Notes: generated by a model from the sequence alone, not told the origin. 64,000 nucleotides of DNA from Phycisphaerales bacterium UBA7800 (GCA_002480565.1 DLCK01000047.1:1-64000), one strand, 5' to 3'; numbered from the stretch's first letter, positions 7,677-16,675 are shown. Numbers and translations: made by a program.

Positions 7677-8258
7677 ATGCCCCGCACCAAGTCGTTTGAT
7701 GTTGCCCAAGCACTGGATAAAGCCAAGGATCACTTTTGGGCTCACGGTTATGAATCCACGTCCATGGATGACTTACTCAAAGCCATGGGGATCAATCGTG
7801 GCAGCTTCTACGACACCTACGAAAACAAACACAAATTGCTGCTCGACGCATTGGATTGTTACATTGAGCAAGACATTAAACATTTCTTTGAGCAATTAAC
7901 CCACGAGCTTGAGCCACGTGACGCAATCATTGCACTGTTTAACGGCCAGCTTAATCGGATCGACGATCCCAAGGAACGGTTCGGTTGTTTTCTGATCAAT
8001 ACGGCATTGGAATTGGCGCCAAAAGATCAAGCCGTTGCATCAGTGGTCGAGAAGCGCTACGGCGAATTGACCCAGCTTTTTATCAAGCTAGTCAAGCAAG
8101 GCCAAGCCGATGGTTCGATCAATGATCAACTGAATCCCACGCAAACCGGCCGATTGTTGTTCAATCACCTGCTTGGCATCCTGGTCTTGCTCCGATCAAG
8201 AGTCTCCAAAACCATGCTCAAATCAGTGATATCGCAGGTTCATCGCTTGCTTGATTAA
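7677..8258 (+). CDS. TetR/AcrR-family transcriptional regulator
   Basis: A 193-residue repressor-type regulator. The N-terminal helix-turn-helix is clear (HFWAHGYESTSMDDLLKAM then INRGSFYDTYENK, residues about 20-60), followed by an all-helical ligand domain. AGGAG precedes the ATG. It is followed, after 269 bases, by an AhpD-like protein gene and a YHS gene. The intergenic region holds palindromes that could be its operator, so it probably controls those two genes. The ligand is unknown. It may be transcribed separately from the E2 gene upstream, since no terminator is visible in the 64-base gap. Confidence 0.9.
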   Translation: MPRTKSFDVAQALDKAKDHFWAHGYESTSMDDLLKAMGINRGSFYDTYENKHKLLLDALDCYIEQDIKHFFEQLTHELEPRDAIIALFNGQLNRIDDPKERFGCFLINTALELAPKDQAVASVVEKRYGELTQLFIKLVKQGQADGSINDQLNPTQTGRLLFNHLLGILVLLRSRVSKTMLKSVISQVHRLLD

Positions 8259-8429
8259 GACGCCTATCGTCCGTAATTTCTGATTGACCACAATCAAAAC
8301 CCAATTCAAAAACAAGTTGAAATGCATTGTTCCGTGAAATGAGGAGCATGCGTCAGTGGTGGTCTTGCCATGGTGGTTGTTGTCTTACGCGAGTTTGTCT
8401 GTCCGGTTTTGAATGACCAATTGTATTTG

Positions 8430-8464
8430 ATATTTTTTTAAAAAATATTGGAACAATCATTCCA
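8430..8464. promoter_or_regulatory. Candidate TetR operator palindromes
   Basis: Two adjacent dyads lie 64-98 bases before the AhpD-like gene. One is an AT-only near-palindrome (8430-8448) and the other is TGGAACAATCATTCCA at 8449-8464, with 5-base arms around a 6-base spacer. The position between the TetR gene and its likely targets fits an operator. Confidence 0.45.
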
Positions 8465-8527
8465 GAATGTGTGTTGTTATGGCAACAGTCCAACAAACTC
8501 TTTAATTCTTACTGCAAGGAACACATC

Positions 8528-9073
8528 ATGAATCTCCAACCCCTCGATGAAAACACCGCTTCGGATCGCGCTGCTCAGACACTGGCACAAGTCCGCAAGA
8601 AGTTTGGATTTGTACCCAACCTGCTGGGCGTTATGGCGCATGCGCCTGCATCACTGGAAAGCTATCTGGAATTGGCTGGTAAGTTTGATTCCACTTCATT
8701 CGATGCCACACAGAGACAAGTCGTCCTCTTGGCGGTGAGTAGTCAGAATCACTGTGATTACTGTGTCGCGGCGCATTCCACATTTGCCCGACAGCTTCGC
8801 ATTGATCCGGCCATTGTCACAGCAATTTACGAGAACAAGCCCATCGCGGATGACAAGCTCCAAGCCCTGCGACGCTTTGCACAACAGGTTGCAGAGTCTG
8901 CGGGGCGTCCGACTCCTGATGAGATTGAAGCATTCATTGATGCCGGTTACACCCAGGCACAGGTTTTGGAAGTTGTCCTTGGTGTCGCATTCAAAACACT
9001 ATCCAATTACACCAATCATATCGCGGATACCGTCATTGATCCGGCATTTAAGCCTGCCATGCAAACGGCTTGA
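8528..9073 (+). CDS. Carboxymuconolactone decarboxylase / AhpD-like protein
   Basis: A 181-residue alkylhydroperoxidase-like protein. The AhpD-type motif C76-x2-C79-x3-H83 (HCDYCVAAH) is intact, so a thiol-based peroxidase or disulfide-exchange role is plausible. The KKFGFVPNLLGVMAHAP start and the SNYTNHIA C-terminal segment are typical of the uncharacterised peroxidase-related branch. The start at 8528 follows AAGGA at a good distance and is preferred over an upstream TTG. It lies between a TetR regulator and a YHS protein gene, an arrangement common for small stress-response cassettes. Substrate is unknown. Confidence 0.88.
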   Translation: MNLQPLDENTASDRAAQTLAQVRKKFGFVPNLLGVMAHAPASLESYLELAGKFDSTSFDATQRQVVLLAVSSQNHCDYCVAAHSTFARQLRIDPAIVTAIYENKPIADDKLQALRRFAQQVAESAGRPTPDEIEAFIDAGYTQAQVLEVVLGVAFKTLSNYTNHIADTVIDPAFKPAMQTA

Positions 9074-9151
9074 ACGAATCAATCACAAACACACTACGAC
9101 GTACTATTGAATTACCCATTTACTTTCTCCTCACTGTAAAGGAAAACGATC

Positions 9152-9727
9152 ATGAAAAATCGCAAGCACTCCAACGTTACCGTTGCCTTACTCTCATTGA
9201 TCACGGTTCTGGCCGTCGCCAATATCAACTGGGCCGGGCCTAATAAACAACACCAGGCAACATGTGATTGTCAGAAAAACCAGGAGGCATCTTCCATGGT
9301 TTCGATGACGCAGGACAATCAACCCGGGCGTGCCTATATCCATGGTTACAACGTGCCGTATACCGGGCTTGCCCTTGAAGGTTACAGCCCGGTCTCCTAC
9401 TTCACTGAAGGTGTCGCTCAGAAGGGTGACCCGCAATTTGCAGTGGATCACAACAACGTGACGTATTACTTCACTTCAGCCAAGCAGGTCCAGCAGTTCA
9501 AAGCAAATCCGCAACGTTATTTACCTGAGTATGGCGGTTGGTGTGCCTTGGGGATGGCCATCTCCGAGAAGCTGCCAATTGATCCACGTCTGTTCAAGCT
9601 GGCCAATGGCAAGTTGTACCTGTTCCTGCGGAATCCCAAGGTCGATGCACTTGCGGTCTGGAATCAGAAAAACGAAGCCGATCTGATTCAGAAAGCTGAT
9701 GTGTATTGGAAGAAAGTTTCCGGTTAA
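9152..9727 (+). CDS. Exported YHS-domain protein
   Basis: A 191-residue protein with an N-terminal signal or anchor (residues about 9-28) and a YHS-like domain from about 70 to 130 (LEGYSPVSYF, GDPQFAVDHNNVTYYF, FKANPQRYLPEYGGWCA). YHS domains often occur in metal-handling or redox proteins. C38 and C40 form a CxC pair just after the signal and C128 lies in the YHS motif. AAGGAAA precedes the ATG. It is downstream of the AhpD-like gene by 78 bases and probably in the same unit. The role is unclear; metal binding is only inferred. Confidence 0.85.
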   Translation: MKNRKHSNVTVALLSLITVLAVANINWAGPNKQHQATCDCQKNQEASSMVSMTQDNQPGRAYIHGYNVPYTGLALEGYSPVSYFTEGVAQKGDPQFAVDHNNVTYYFTSAKQVQQFKANPQRYLPEYGGWCALGMAISEKLPIDPRLFKLANGKLYLFLRNPKVDALAVWNQKNEADLIQKADVYWKKVSG

Positions 9728-9757
9728 TGGCCGGTAGATTGACAAGTTAACCCCATT

Positions 9758-9793
9758 GGCGGCGTTGCCCGGTATCCTCAGGGCAGCGTCGCC
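9758..9793. terminator. Bidirectional terminator hairpin
   Basis: Arms at 9758-9770 and 9781-9793 pair over 13 positions with two G-T wobbles, around a 10-base loop. It lies between the converging ends of the YHS gene and the zinc-ribbon gene on the minus strand. Confidence 0.65.
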
Positions 9794-9798
9794 TATTA

Positions 9799-10515
9799 TC
9801 ATTTATAAAGTCGCAGATAGGGGTACGTGATGGAATAGTTTCCAATTTCATTATTGGTTGCACTATCGAAGATTCTTACGCCATTCACTTTATCTGTACC
9901 ATCAAAATAGTACGCATATACGACTCCAATTGCAGTTTTCTTTTCTTCAAAAGTCAAACCGTGAAATTTGTAAGTTACCCAGACTCTCGGTAGTGATCCT
10001 GGCATAGCTACTTTGGAGAAAATTCCATTGAAGATGAATTGATCAATCATCTCTTTGCGTTTTATTTGCATAGATTCAGACTTGTCAATTAGTGCTTCAT
10101 TATTGTGCTGTTCAATTTGATTGGAATGCGCAATGTTGTCTGATATGTTTTGTGAATTGATCCTATCCTTCTCTTGAAGAACCAGACTGTTGACGCTGTT
10201 TTGAATTGGTGTGTCTGAGTTGTTTTGTTGTGGAGTTGCCGAAGTAGTATTTGAAAAGTCACTGGCTGAAGATTGAGTGTCGGGTAGGATATTTTTGTTC
10301 GCTGTGATAGTTTGTGGTTTTAAGTCAGTAGTGCTGAAAGTAAGGTCTTTCAGGTCTGTTAACGATGAAATAATTAAAATAAAGAAAATAATGACAATGA
10401 GTGTTCCGCACCCGTACTGTTTGGGTAGTTTTTTATTTGGGGCTCCGCATTGCGGACATTCATTTGCTTTACTTGAAATATTGTTGCCACATTCAGAGCA
10501 CCTAATCAAAGCCAT
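9799..10515 (-). CDS. Zinc-ribbon membrane protein of unknown function
   Basis: A 238-residue protein. The N-terminal ribbon is C6, C9, C20, C23 (the zinc-ribbon form common at the head of bacterial membrane proteins), followed by one transmembrane segment at about 36-52. A long Asn/Ser/Gln-rich linker (about 60-150) leads to a folded-looking C-terminal domain (about 155-238) with alternating beta segments and WVTYKFHGLTF. The base composition is more AT-rich than the neighbouring genes and there are no recognisable partners, which hints at recent gain. No function is proposed. Confidence 0.75.
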   Translation of the reverse strand: MALIRCSECGNNISSKANECPQCGAPNKKLPKQYGCGTLIVIIFFILIISSLTDLKDLTFSTTDLKPQTITANKNILPDTQSSASDFSNTTSATPQQNNSDTPIQNSVNSLVLQEKDRINSQNISDNIAHSNQIEQHNNEALIDKSESMQIKRKEMIDQFIFNGIFSKVAMPGSLPRVWVTYKFHGLTFEEKKTAIGVVYAYYFDGTDKVNGVRIFDSATNNEIGNYSITYPYLRLYK

Positions 10516-10582
10516 GTCAATCTCATTTCATACTCAAGGTGTAAGTTGATAGAAACTGATACAGACGTATGATATTATAATA

Positions 10583-11374
10583 TTACAGTCCCAGCACATC
10601 CGCCATGCCGTAGCGGCCGGCGGGTTTGCCAGCTAACCACTTGGCGGCTTTGAGCGCGCCGTGGACAAACACATCACGGTTAAAGGCTTTGTGTGTCAGT
10701 TCGAGTTCTTCACCAAGGTTGGCAAAGAAGGCTGAATGTCGGCCGACTTCTGAACCGACGCGCAACGCATGCATGCCGATCTCACCACGTTTGCGTTGGA
10801 CATCATCGCCGTGCCGCCCGTGGACGAGGTCTTTGTCGATATCCTTGCCGGTGGCATTGCAGATGGCTTGTGCGATCCCCATGGCGGTACCCGAGGGGGC
10901 GTCGCGTTTGAAGCGGTGATGCGCTTCGGTAATTTCAATGTCGTAATCGTCACCAAGTTGCTTGGCGACCTGTGCGGCCAAGGCAAAAAGCAGGTTCACA
11001 CCCAAGCTCATATTCGGAGCCTGGAGAATGGCGATGGATTTACCAGCCTCATCAATCTGTGCATGTAACTCCGGCGTCAGGCCAGTCGTCCCGATGACCA
11101 AAGCAGTCTTGGAAGCAACGCAAGCTTCGATGATCTTGGGGGTCGCGATCGGCAGGGCGAAATCAATCACCACATCCACGTCCGATGGCAGGCTGGTCCC
11201 CAAAGCGACATCGGTTTTCCCAACACCAGCAAGGATGCCTGCATCGGTCCCCAGAGCATCATGTTTGTCATGCTCAATCGCGCCAGCAAGGGTGAGTTTT
11301 TCGTCTTCATGCGTTAAAGCCACAAGTCGACGTCCCATGCGTCCACCGGCTCCATGAATAGCAATGCGTGTCAT
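10583..11374 (-). CDS. dapB: 4-hydroxy-tetrahydrodipicolinate reductase
   Basis: A 263-residue cytoplasmic enzyme of the diaminopimelate/lysine pathway. It reduces the product of DapA with NAD(P)H. The nucleotide-binding loop GAGGRMG is at 8-14, VIDFALP at about 69-75, GTTGL at 95-99, and the catalytic region EAHHRFKRDAPSGTA at 150-164 with the paired histidines (152-153) and Lys156. Length is standard for the family. It is a single gene, not next to other dap genes. The presence of dapB is consistent with DAP-containing peptidoglycan. The start ATG is the obvious first methionine of MTRIAIHGAGG. Confidence 0.97.
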   Translation of the reverse strand: MTRIAIHGAGGRMGRRLVALTHEDEKLTLAGAIEHDKHDALGTDAGILAGVGKTDVALGTSLPSDVDVVIDFALPIATPKIIEACVASKTALVIGTTGLTPELHAQIDEAGKSIAILQAPNMSLGVNLLFALAAQVAKQLGDDYDIEITEAHHRFKRDAPSGTAMGIAQAICNATGKDIDKDLVHGRHGDDVQRKRGEIGMHALRVGSEVGRHSAFFANLGEELELTHKAFNRDVFVHGALKAAKWLAGKPAGRYGMADVLGL

Positions 11375-11511
11375 CAGGATATGATCCTTCTGAAAAAATC
11401 AGGTTTCGTACAAGTTCAATACAGCAACTAGCCGTTGGGTATTCCATCAAATGTCACGATGAATACCGGTGCCCAACAACTACCCATGAAAAAAACTTCC
11501 AGGGTAGGAGA

Positions 11512-11796
11512 TTAGTGTTCGAAGTAGTTATGGCTGGGACGTCCGGCAAGAATCTGTTCCTTGCCCCAATTCGCCACACTGCGGAACTGCTCCGAAGCGA
11601 TAAAGGCGTCAAAAGCCTTGCGTTCCGACCAGTCGGACATGATCAGGTAACTCTGTGGATCGTTCACGTCCTTAAACAGAAAGGACTTGGTGTGCCCGTC
11701 CATATCAGCCATCGCTTCGATGACAGCGTTACAGACCTTTTCAAACTCCTGGTCTTTGCCGGGGAGTATCTGATAATTCATTCCAATGGTGATCAT
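11512..11796 (-). CDS. Antibiotic-biosynthesis-monooxygenase-fold protein
   Basis: A 94-residue dimeric alpha-beta barrel protein of the ABM type: MITIGMNYQILPGKDQEFEK, then a helix, then SYLIMSDWSERKAFDAFIAS. The start at 11796 follows AGGAGCT at 8 bases, so a longer in-frame version beginning at 11874 is rejected. These small proteins include heme-degrading and quinol monooxygenases, but the residues that would decide between them are not clear here. It is transcribed divergently from the TPR gene. Confidence 0.8.
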   Translation of the reverse strand: MITIGMNYQILPGKDQEFEKVCNAVIEAMADMDGHTKSFLFKDVNDPQSYLIMSDWSERKAFDAFIASEQFRSVANWGKEQILAGRPSHNYFEH

Positions 11797-11899
11797 TTGA
11801 CTAGCTCCTATCGTAGTATTGCTAGACAATAAACCCATCAGGACCTTGAGGCAAATGGCCAGGAGATTTGTCAAACCCGTGTAACTGCTGGTCTGACAG

Positions 11900-11927
11900 T
11901 TGACAAGAAGGTCTGTTGAGTTAGATT
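11900..11927 (+). promoter_or_regulatory. Sigma-70-type promoter for the TPR gene
   Basis: TTGACA at 11900-11905, a 16-base spacer and TAGATT at 11922-11927. Transcription would begin near 11934, which argues that the TPR protein starts downstream of the GTG at 11931. Confidence 0.6.
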
Positions 11928-12011
11928 AGCGTGTCTGGGACGCTCTTGGCAGAGGCGTTTACTGGTTCTATTCATCGTTCTGATTTCTATTTTGGCAAAG
12001 AGGTGTGTGCT

Positions 12012-13643
12012 TTGATATTTGGCCGAAAGAAAGCTGCGGACCCCAAGGAAGATCCCAAAGCCGAAGTTGCTGACTCTCCTAATGAGGACCAGAAGGCGAC
12101 CGATGCGTCTGACGCTGACCAGGACTCCGGTGGTAAGAAAAAAAAACTTGGACGCAAAGCTGGCGCTAAGGCCGACAAAGCCGCCAAGGGCGATGCGATC
12201 AAACGCGACACTACCAAGGCCATGACATTCTTTCGTCATGCTGCCACGGTTGCCGAAGCGCGGAACTATGACTATTCCATTCAACTGTATCTCGACGGAC
12301 TCAGTCACGACCCGGACAACATGAATAAGCATGAAGCGCTGCGAGAAGTGGCGTTGCGTCGCAAAGTTGCCGGCGGCAAACCTGCCAAGATGTTCGATCG
12401 CTGGAAAGGGCGTGGCAAGGATAAAGTCGAAAAGGCGCTTCAATCAGAATATCTCTGGTCCAAGAATCCATTGAACTTTGCCGCCGCCGTCACGGTGATG
12501 GAAAAAATGGTTGAAGCGTTCGAGGATCAAGACGAATACAACATGGGCGAGGTCGCCTATTGGATCGGCATTTTGCTGCTCGAAAAAAGTGAGATGGATA
12601 AGCAGCTCAACAAAGCTGACCTGATCAAACTCACCGGACTCTTTGAGCGGATCGATGCGTATCACCAGGCCGTTAATGCTTGCAGTTGGGCTTTGGAGAT
12701 GGATCGCAATGATTACGAACTCGAAAGCCGACTCAAGGATCTACAAGCCGAGGAGACAATGATTGACTCCGGCTACGGTGAGCAAATCGAAACCGGTGAT
12801 GTTGATTTCCAGAAGACCGTGCGCGACATGAGTAAGCAGCAGGCACTGGATCAGGAAAACCAACTCAGCAAGACAGAACAAGCCATCGAGGAAATTCTCC
12901 AACGTGCTCGCGAAGCATTTGAAGCCAATCCTGATGATCTGGTATTGCGTGGCAAGCTCATTCGTGCTTTACTCGACAAGCGTGACGAGGCTTCGGAAAA
13001 TGAAGCCGTCAAGCTGCTTGACGAAGCGTATCAGAAAACCGAAGACTACAAGTACAAGATGCAGGTCAGTGAGATTCAACTTCGCAAGATCGACCGCATC
13101 ATCAAGAAACTCAAAGCTGTCCTCATCAAGGATCAGCAGAACACTGAGCTGGCAGACAAGTACAAGCAGGCCATGCGTCAGAAGGTCAAGATGGAAGCAG
13201 CGCACTTCTCCGAGTGTGCCAAGCAGTATCCAACCGAACGTAAGTGGAAATACGAATTGGGGCGTGTACTGGTTTCCGTCAAGCAGTACGACAAGGCCGT
13301 CGAACAGTTTCAGCAGTCGGTCAATGACGCCAAGTACCGTGTGCAGTCTTTGCTCCTGTTGGGGCAGTGTTATATTGCACAGGATTGGTTTGATGAAGCG
13401 GTTGAAACACTTGAAAAAGCAGTTGAAGCGCATAAATCCACCAATGATAAAATGGCACTTGAACTTCGCTATCAACTGATGATTGCATTGGAAAAATCTG
13501 CGATTGATGGCAAGAATCAGGACCGTGCCAAGGAAGCTCAGAAGATCGCGTCGGAAATTTTACAGACCGATATCAACTTCAAGGACATCCGACAGCACAT
13601 GGAACGTATCCGTGCTTTGGTCAAAGAATTGGCTGCGTCCTGA
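12012..13643 (+). CDS. TPR-repeat protein with Lys/Ala-rich head
   Basis: About 543 residues. The start is taken at TTG 12012 (MIFGRKKAADP), 6 bases after AAAGAGGTG. The upstream GTG at 11931 would sit at or before the predicted transcription start. GTG at 12003 is an alternative. A charged low-complexity head (about 5-60) precedes tetratricopeptide-like helical repeats spread over about 65-200 and 290-520, with coiled-coil-like stretches rich in Lys, Glu and Gln between. No signal peptide, so a cytoplasmic scaffold is likely. kdsB follows after 44 bases, possibly in the same transcript. Function is unknown. Confidence 0.78.
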   Translation: MIFGRKKAADPKEDPKAEVADSPNEDQKATDASDADQDSGGKKKKLGRKAGAKADKAAKGDAIKRDTTKAMTFFRHAATVAEARNYDYSIQLYLDGLSHDPDNMNKHEALREVALRRKVAGGKPAKMFDRWKGRGKDKVEKALQSEYLWSKNPLNFAAAVTVMEKMVEAFEDQDEYNMGEVAYWIGILLLEKSEMDKQLNKADLIKLTGLFERIDAYHQAVNACSWALEMDRNDYELESRLKDLQAEETMIDSGYGEQIETGDVDFQKTVRDMSKQQALDQENQLSKTEQAIEEILQRAREAFEANPDDLVLRGKLIRALLDKRDEASENEAVKLLDEAYQKTEDYKYKMQVSEIQLRKIDRIIKKLKAVLIKDQQNTELADKYKQAMRQKVKMEAAHFSECAKQYPTERKWKYELGRVLVSVKQYDKAVEQFQQSVNDAKYRVQSLLLLGQCYIAQDWFDEAVETLEKAVEAHKSTNDKMALELRYQLMIALEKSAIDGKNQDRAKEAQKIASEILQTDINFKDIRQHMERIRALVKELAAS

Positions 13644-13687
13644 TGATCAGGATTTGATAACCCGCGTATTCAATCAGGTATTCTCAT

Positions 13688-14422
13688 ATGTCCACGGTCG
13701 CCGTCATTCCTGCTCGTTATCAATCCTCACGTTTCCCCGGTAAGCCCTTGGCCGATGAGACCGGCAAGCCCTTGATCCAACATGTCGTTGAGCAGGTTCG
13801 CAAAGCCCGACTCATTGATCAGATCATTGTCGCAACCGATGACCAACGAATCTTTGATGCAGTCAAAGCCTTTGGTGGCGATGTCATGATGACCAGTTCG
13901 GATCATCCCAACGGCACCAGTCGCATCGCTGAAGTGGCTGCCAATCTCCCGGAAGATGCCGACTTGATTGTCAACGTCCAAGGTGATGAACCAGACATCG
14001 AGCCTGAGGTGATCGACCAACTCGTTGCCGGCCTGCGTGCCGATGCCGAAGCGCCGATGGCAACACTCGCGTCACCCTTTGCACCGGATGAAGATCCAAC
14101 AAGCCCCAACATCGTCAAGCTGGTCGTCAGTCAAAACAACCGGGCAATGTATTTTTCGCGTTCGTTGATTCCATTTGACCGTGATGACAAAGGCTTCACA
14201 CCACTGAAGCATCCGGGGCTCTATGCCTTTCGTCGTGCGTTTTTGCTTCGGTATCCCAAACTCACAGCCACGCCATTGGAGCAGTTAGAGCAACTCGAAC
14301 AACTCCGCGTGCTCGAACATGGCTATCCCATCGCCATCGTCAAAACCGTCTGTCACCATCATGGCATCGACACCCCTGAGCAATATGCCGAGTTTGTTGC
14401 CCGACATGTGAAGCAGTCATGA
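13688..14422 (+). CDS. kdsB: 3-deoxy-manno-octulosonate cytidylyltransferase
   Basis: A 244-residue enzyme that activates Kdo with CTP for lipopolysaccharide core synthesis. The nucleotide-sugar signature IPARYQSSRFPGKPL is at 7-21, VATDD at about 48-52, NGTSRIAE at about 75-82 and NVQGDEPDIEP at about 97-107. The length is standard. Its presence supports a Gram-negative-type outer membrane with Kdo-containing glycolipid, which agrees with the autotransporter and L-ring genes in this window. The start is 44 bases after the TPR gene. A terminator lies after the stop. Confidence 0.97.
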   Translation: MSTVAVIPARYQSSRFPGKPLADETGKPLIQHVVEQVRKARLIDQIIVATDDQRIFDAVKAFGGDVMMTSSDHPNGTSRIAEVAANLPEDADLIVNVQGDEPDIEPEVIDQLVAGLRADAEAPMATLASPFAPDEDPTSPNIVKLVVSQNNRAMYFSRSLIPFDRDDKGFTPLKHPGLYAFRRAFLLRYPKLTATPLEQLEQLEQLRVLEHGYPIAIVKTVCHHHGIDTPEQYAEFVARHVKQS

Positions 14423-14479
14423 GCTGATTTGTTTGACATCAATGCGCGTTAAGAGCTACCAAAATCAAACCAAAAAAAA

Positions 14480-14502
14480 CGGCAAGCTGTGATGGCTTGC
14501 CG
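14480..14502. terminator. Bidirectional intrinsic terminator
   Basis: An 8-base-pair stem CGGCAAGC / GCTTGCCG with a 7-base loop, an A-run on one side and TTTTGTTT on the other. It can end both kdsB and the converging fusion gene. Confidence 0.9.
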
Positions 14503-14527
14503 TTTTGTTTGAATGTGTTTTGAGAAA

Positions 14528-16546
14528 TTATTCTGGACTGTCCGCTCGCAGGTCAAGGTATGCCAATTCCTGTTTGGTTAACTCGATGTCCAGGCCGGGC
14601 ATGGTGGTGTAGTTTTCATGCAAGGTTCGTGGCCCGATCAAAGCGAAGGACGGGAAGGGTTGGCAGATCACATACGCTGCTGCGATATTGATCGGAAGGA
14701 CACCCTTGGCGTTGGCCAACTCGATGGCTCGGTCTTTTCGTTTGAAGTTGTCTTCGCTGTACCAGGAATGCTCCAGGGACTGATCCACGCCAAGTTTGTC
14801 CGGTGCGCTGCGGTCTGTGAAGAAGCCACGTGCTTGTGATGACCATGCCATATGCGCGGTCTGTGTTTCTTCCAGATACTGCATGTACTCCGGTTCACTG
14901 GCTGCGATGCAGCCCCCCCAGACAGGGTTGACCATGCGCGCCAGTGAAAGGTTGTTATTCATGATGGTCATTGGTTGCTTGCCGTTGGCCTTGGCATATT
15001 CGTTGGCTTCTTTGAAGCGTTCCAATGACCAGTTCGAACCACCAAAGACGCCGATGAGTCCTTCGTCTTTGAGTTCATTGAGTACGTCGATGAATTCACC
15101 AACGGGAATATCAAGATTGTCACGATGGAGGATGTGCATTTCAGCGAAGTCGATCTGCATGCGTTCAAGTGACTCACGACATTGCTTGCGGATTCCTTCG
15201 GGGTGACAGTTAGGCGTGTGGGCACTCTTGGAGAGGATGTTGATTTGATCACGGATACCGCGTTGTTTCATCCAGTTGCCCAGGTGACGTTCGAAGTGTC
15301 CGCCACGATACATCCATGCGGTGTCGAAGGTGTTACCGCCACGATTGACAAAGTCGTCCCAGACGGCTGCGCCGTGGTAGTAGTCCACTTGATTGTCACA
15401 GCCGAAGATGAATTTGGAGACTGGTTTTTCGATACCTTCGACGGTGGCATACTTCATGTTGTGATCAGGTCGTGGGGGCAGTGGGGCGATGCCGGAGATG
15501 GGGCCGCAACCTTCGGGTGTTTCTGCCGGATAGGTCAGGCCGATTTGGTTGCGCCATTCATCAAGGACCGCGAAGGTGCCCAGTGAGTCATCCCAGTTCA
15601 TTGCCGGGGCGCAGGCTTGTTGCTTACCTGCTGCGATGGCTTTGGCACAGGTGTCCGCTTCCATGCCGTAGAGGTATTCGTCGGTGGTGACGTCGATGGT
15701 TTGCTCGCCGTCTTTGTTGTTGAGGAGGAGCTTGACGGTGCCACCTTCGCGTGCCGGAACCCAAGGTGTTTCGACAGTGATCGAACCGGTGGAGCCGAAG
15801 ATGCGGGCTTTGTTATCCATGCCAACACAGACACCGGTTGCGACCTGTGCGATGATGCCGTTGGCAAATTCCAATGATGCAGCTGCATAGTCATCCACTT
15901 CGGTTTGCCCGATGATGCCGACGGCTTTGATCTTGGTGGGATTGATTGTAGCTGTGGTCTTGGTTGAACCTGCGATGAGTCTGACGAAGGTGACGGTGTA
16001 ACCGCCCACATCGAGGATGCCGCCACCGCCGAGGTTCTTGTCTTTAAGTCGGCTTGTGGCTGGGGCGCCTGAGGCATTGAATGCAAATTTAGCGTCGATG
16101 AATTTCACATCACCAATCGCGCCGCCTTGGATGAGTTCCAGAACCTTGGCGATTTGTGGATGTGTGCGGTACATGTAGGCTTCCATGAAGAAGGTTCCAG
16201 CTTCACGGGCTGCCTGGATCATCGCTTCGGTCTGGTAGCGGTTTAGACCAGCTGGTTTTTCAGACAGTACATGCTTGCCAGCTTTGGCACACTTGATGGC
16301 CCACTCGGGATGTTGGGTATGTGGGGTCGAAATGTAGATCGCATCGACGTTGGGATCAGCGATAAGCTGCTCATAGCTGGTGTAACGTGTGGGGATGTTG
16401 AACTCGTCGGCGAAGGTGTCGGCCTTACCGGGTGTCCGGCTGGCGACTGCGACGAGTTTGCAAAGCTTACTGTGGTTTACGCCGTTGGCGAATTGTTTGG
16501 CGATGTTGCCCGGGCCGATGATGCCCCAGCGAAGAAGGTCTGACAT
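14528..16546 (-). CDS. Fusion of Gfo/Idh/MocA oxidoreductase and aldo/keto reductase
   Basis: A 672-residue two-enzyme fusion. The N-terminal half (about 1-340) is a Gfo/Idh/MocA-type NAD(P)-dependent dehydrogenase: GIIGPGNIAKQFA, VAVASRTPGKA, YISTPHTQH, then EKPAGLN. The C-terminal half (about 350-672) is an aldo/keto reductase with the four catalytic residues visible in order: Asp in FDTAWMY, Tyr in the same segment, Lys in LSKSAH and His in LHRDN. GVFGGSNW matches the family's cofactor region. The start at 16546 is preferred (GGAG 10 bases upstream). Both halves act on sugars or sugar derivatives in general, so a coupled oxidation/reduction of one substrate is a reasonable inference. It is divergent from an AraC regulator. 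Confidence 0.92.
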   Translation of the reverse strand: MSDLLRWGIIGPGNIAKQFANGVNHSKLCKLVAVASRTPGKADTFADEFNIPTRYTSYEQLIADPNVDAIYISTPHTQHPEWAIKCAKAGKHVLSEKPAGLNRYQTEAMIQAAREAGTFFMEAYMYRTHPQIAKVLELIQGGAIGDVKFIDAKFAFNASGAPATSRLKDKNLGGGGILDVGGYTVTFVRLIAGSTKTTATINPTKIKAVGIIGQTEVDDYAAASLEFANGIIAQVATGVCVGMDNKARIFGSTGSITVETPWVPAREGGTVKLLLNNKDGEQTIDVTTDEYLYGMEADTCAKAIAAGKQQACAPAMNWDDSLGTFAVLDEWRNQIGLTYPAETPEGCGPISGIAPLPPRPDHNMKYATVEGIEKPVSKFIFGCDNQVDYYHGAAVWDDFVNRGGNTFDTAWMYRGGHFERHLGNWMKQRGIRDQINILSKSAHTPNCHPEGIRKQCRESLERMQIDFAEMHILHRDNLDIPVGEFIDVLNELKDEGLIGVFGGSNWSLERFKEANEYAKANGKQPMTIMNNNLSLARMVNPVWGGCIAASEPEYMQYLEETQTAHMAWSSQARGFFTDRSAPDKLGVDQSLEHSWYSEDNFKRKDRAIELANAKGVLPINIAAAYVICQPFPSFALIGPRTLHENYTTMPGLDIELTKQELAYLDLRADSPE

Positions 16547-16630
16547 GATGAAATACTCCGTGTGGTTGGACAAACTTTGATGTCACGATTGGCTATAGGT
16601 TAAACACGAAAAAACTTTTGTCCATTACTC

Positions 16631-16659
16631 AATTGGTCAAAGATATGTCATAATTGGTC
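16631..16659. promoter_or_regulatory. Direct repeat AATTGGTC, candidate AraC operator
   Basis: Two copies of AATTGGTC (16631-16638 and 16652-16659) are 21 bases apart, start to start, which is two helical turns. They lie in the divergent gap between the fusion gene and the AraC regulator, the usual place and geometry for AraC-family half-sites. Confidence 0.55.
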
Positions 16660-16675
16660 GATAAGGATCAATGAT

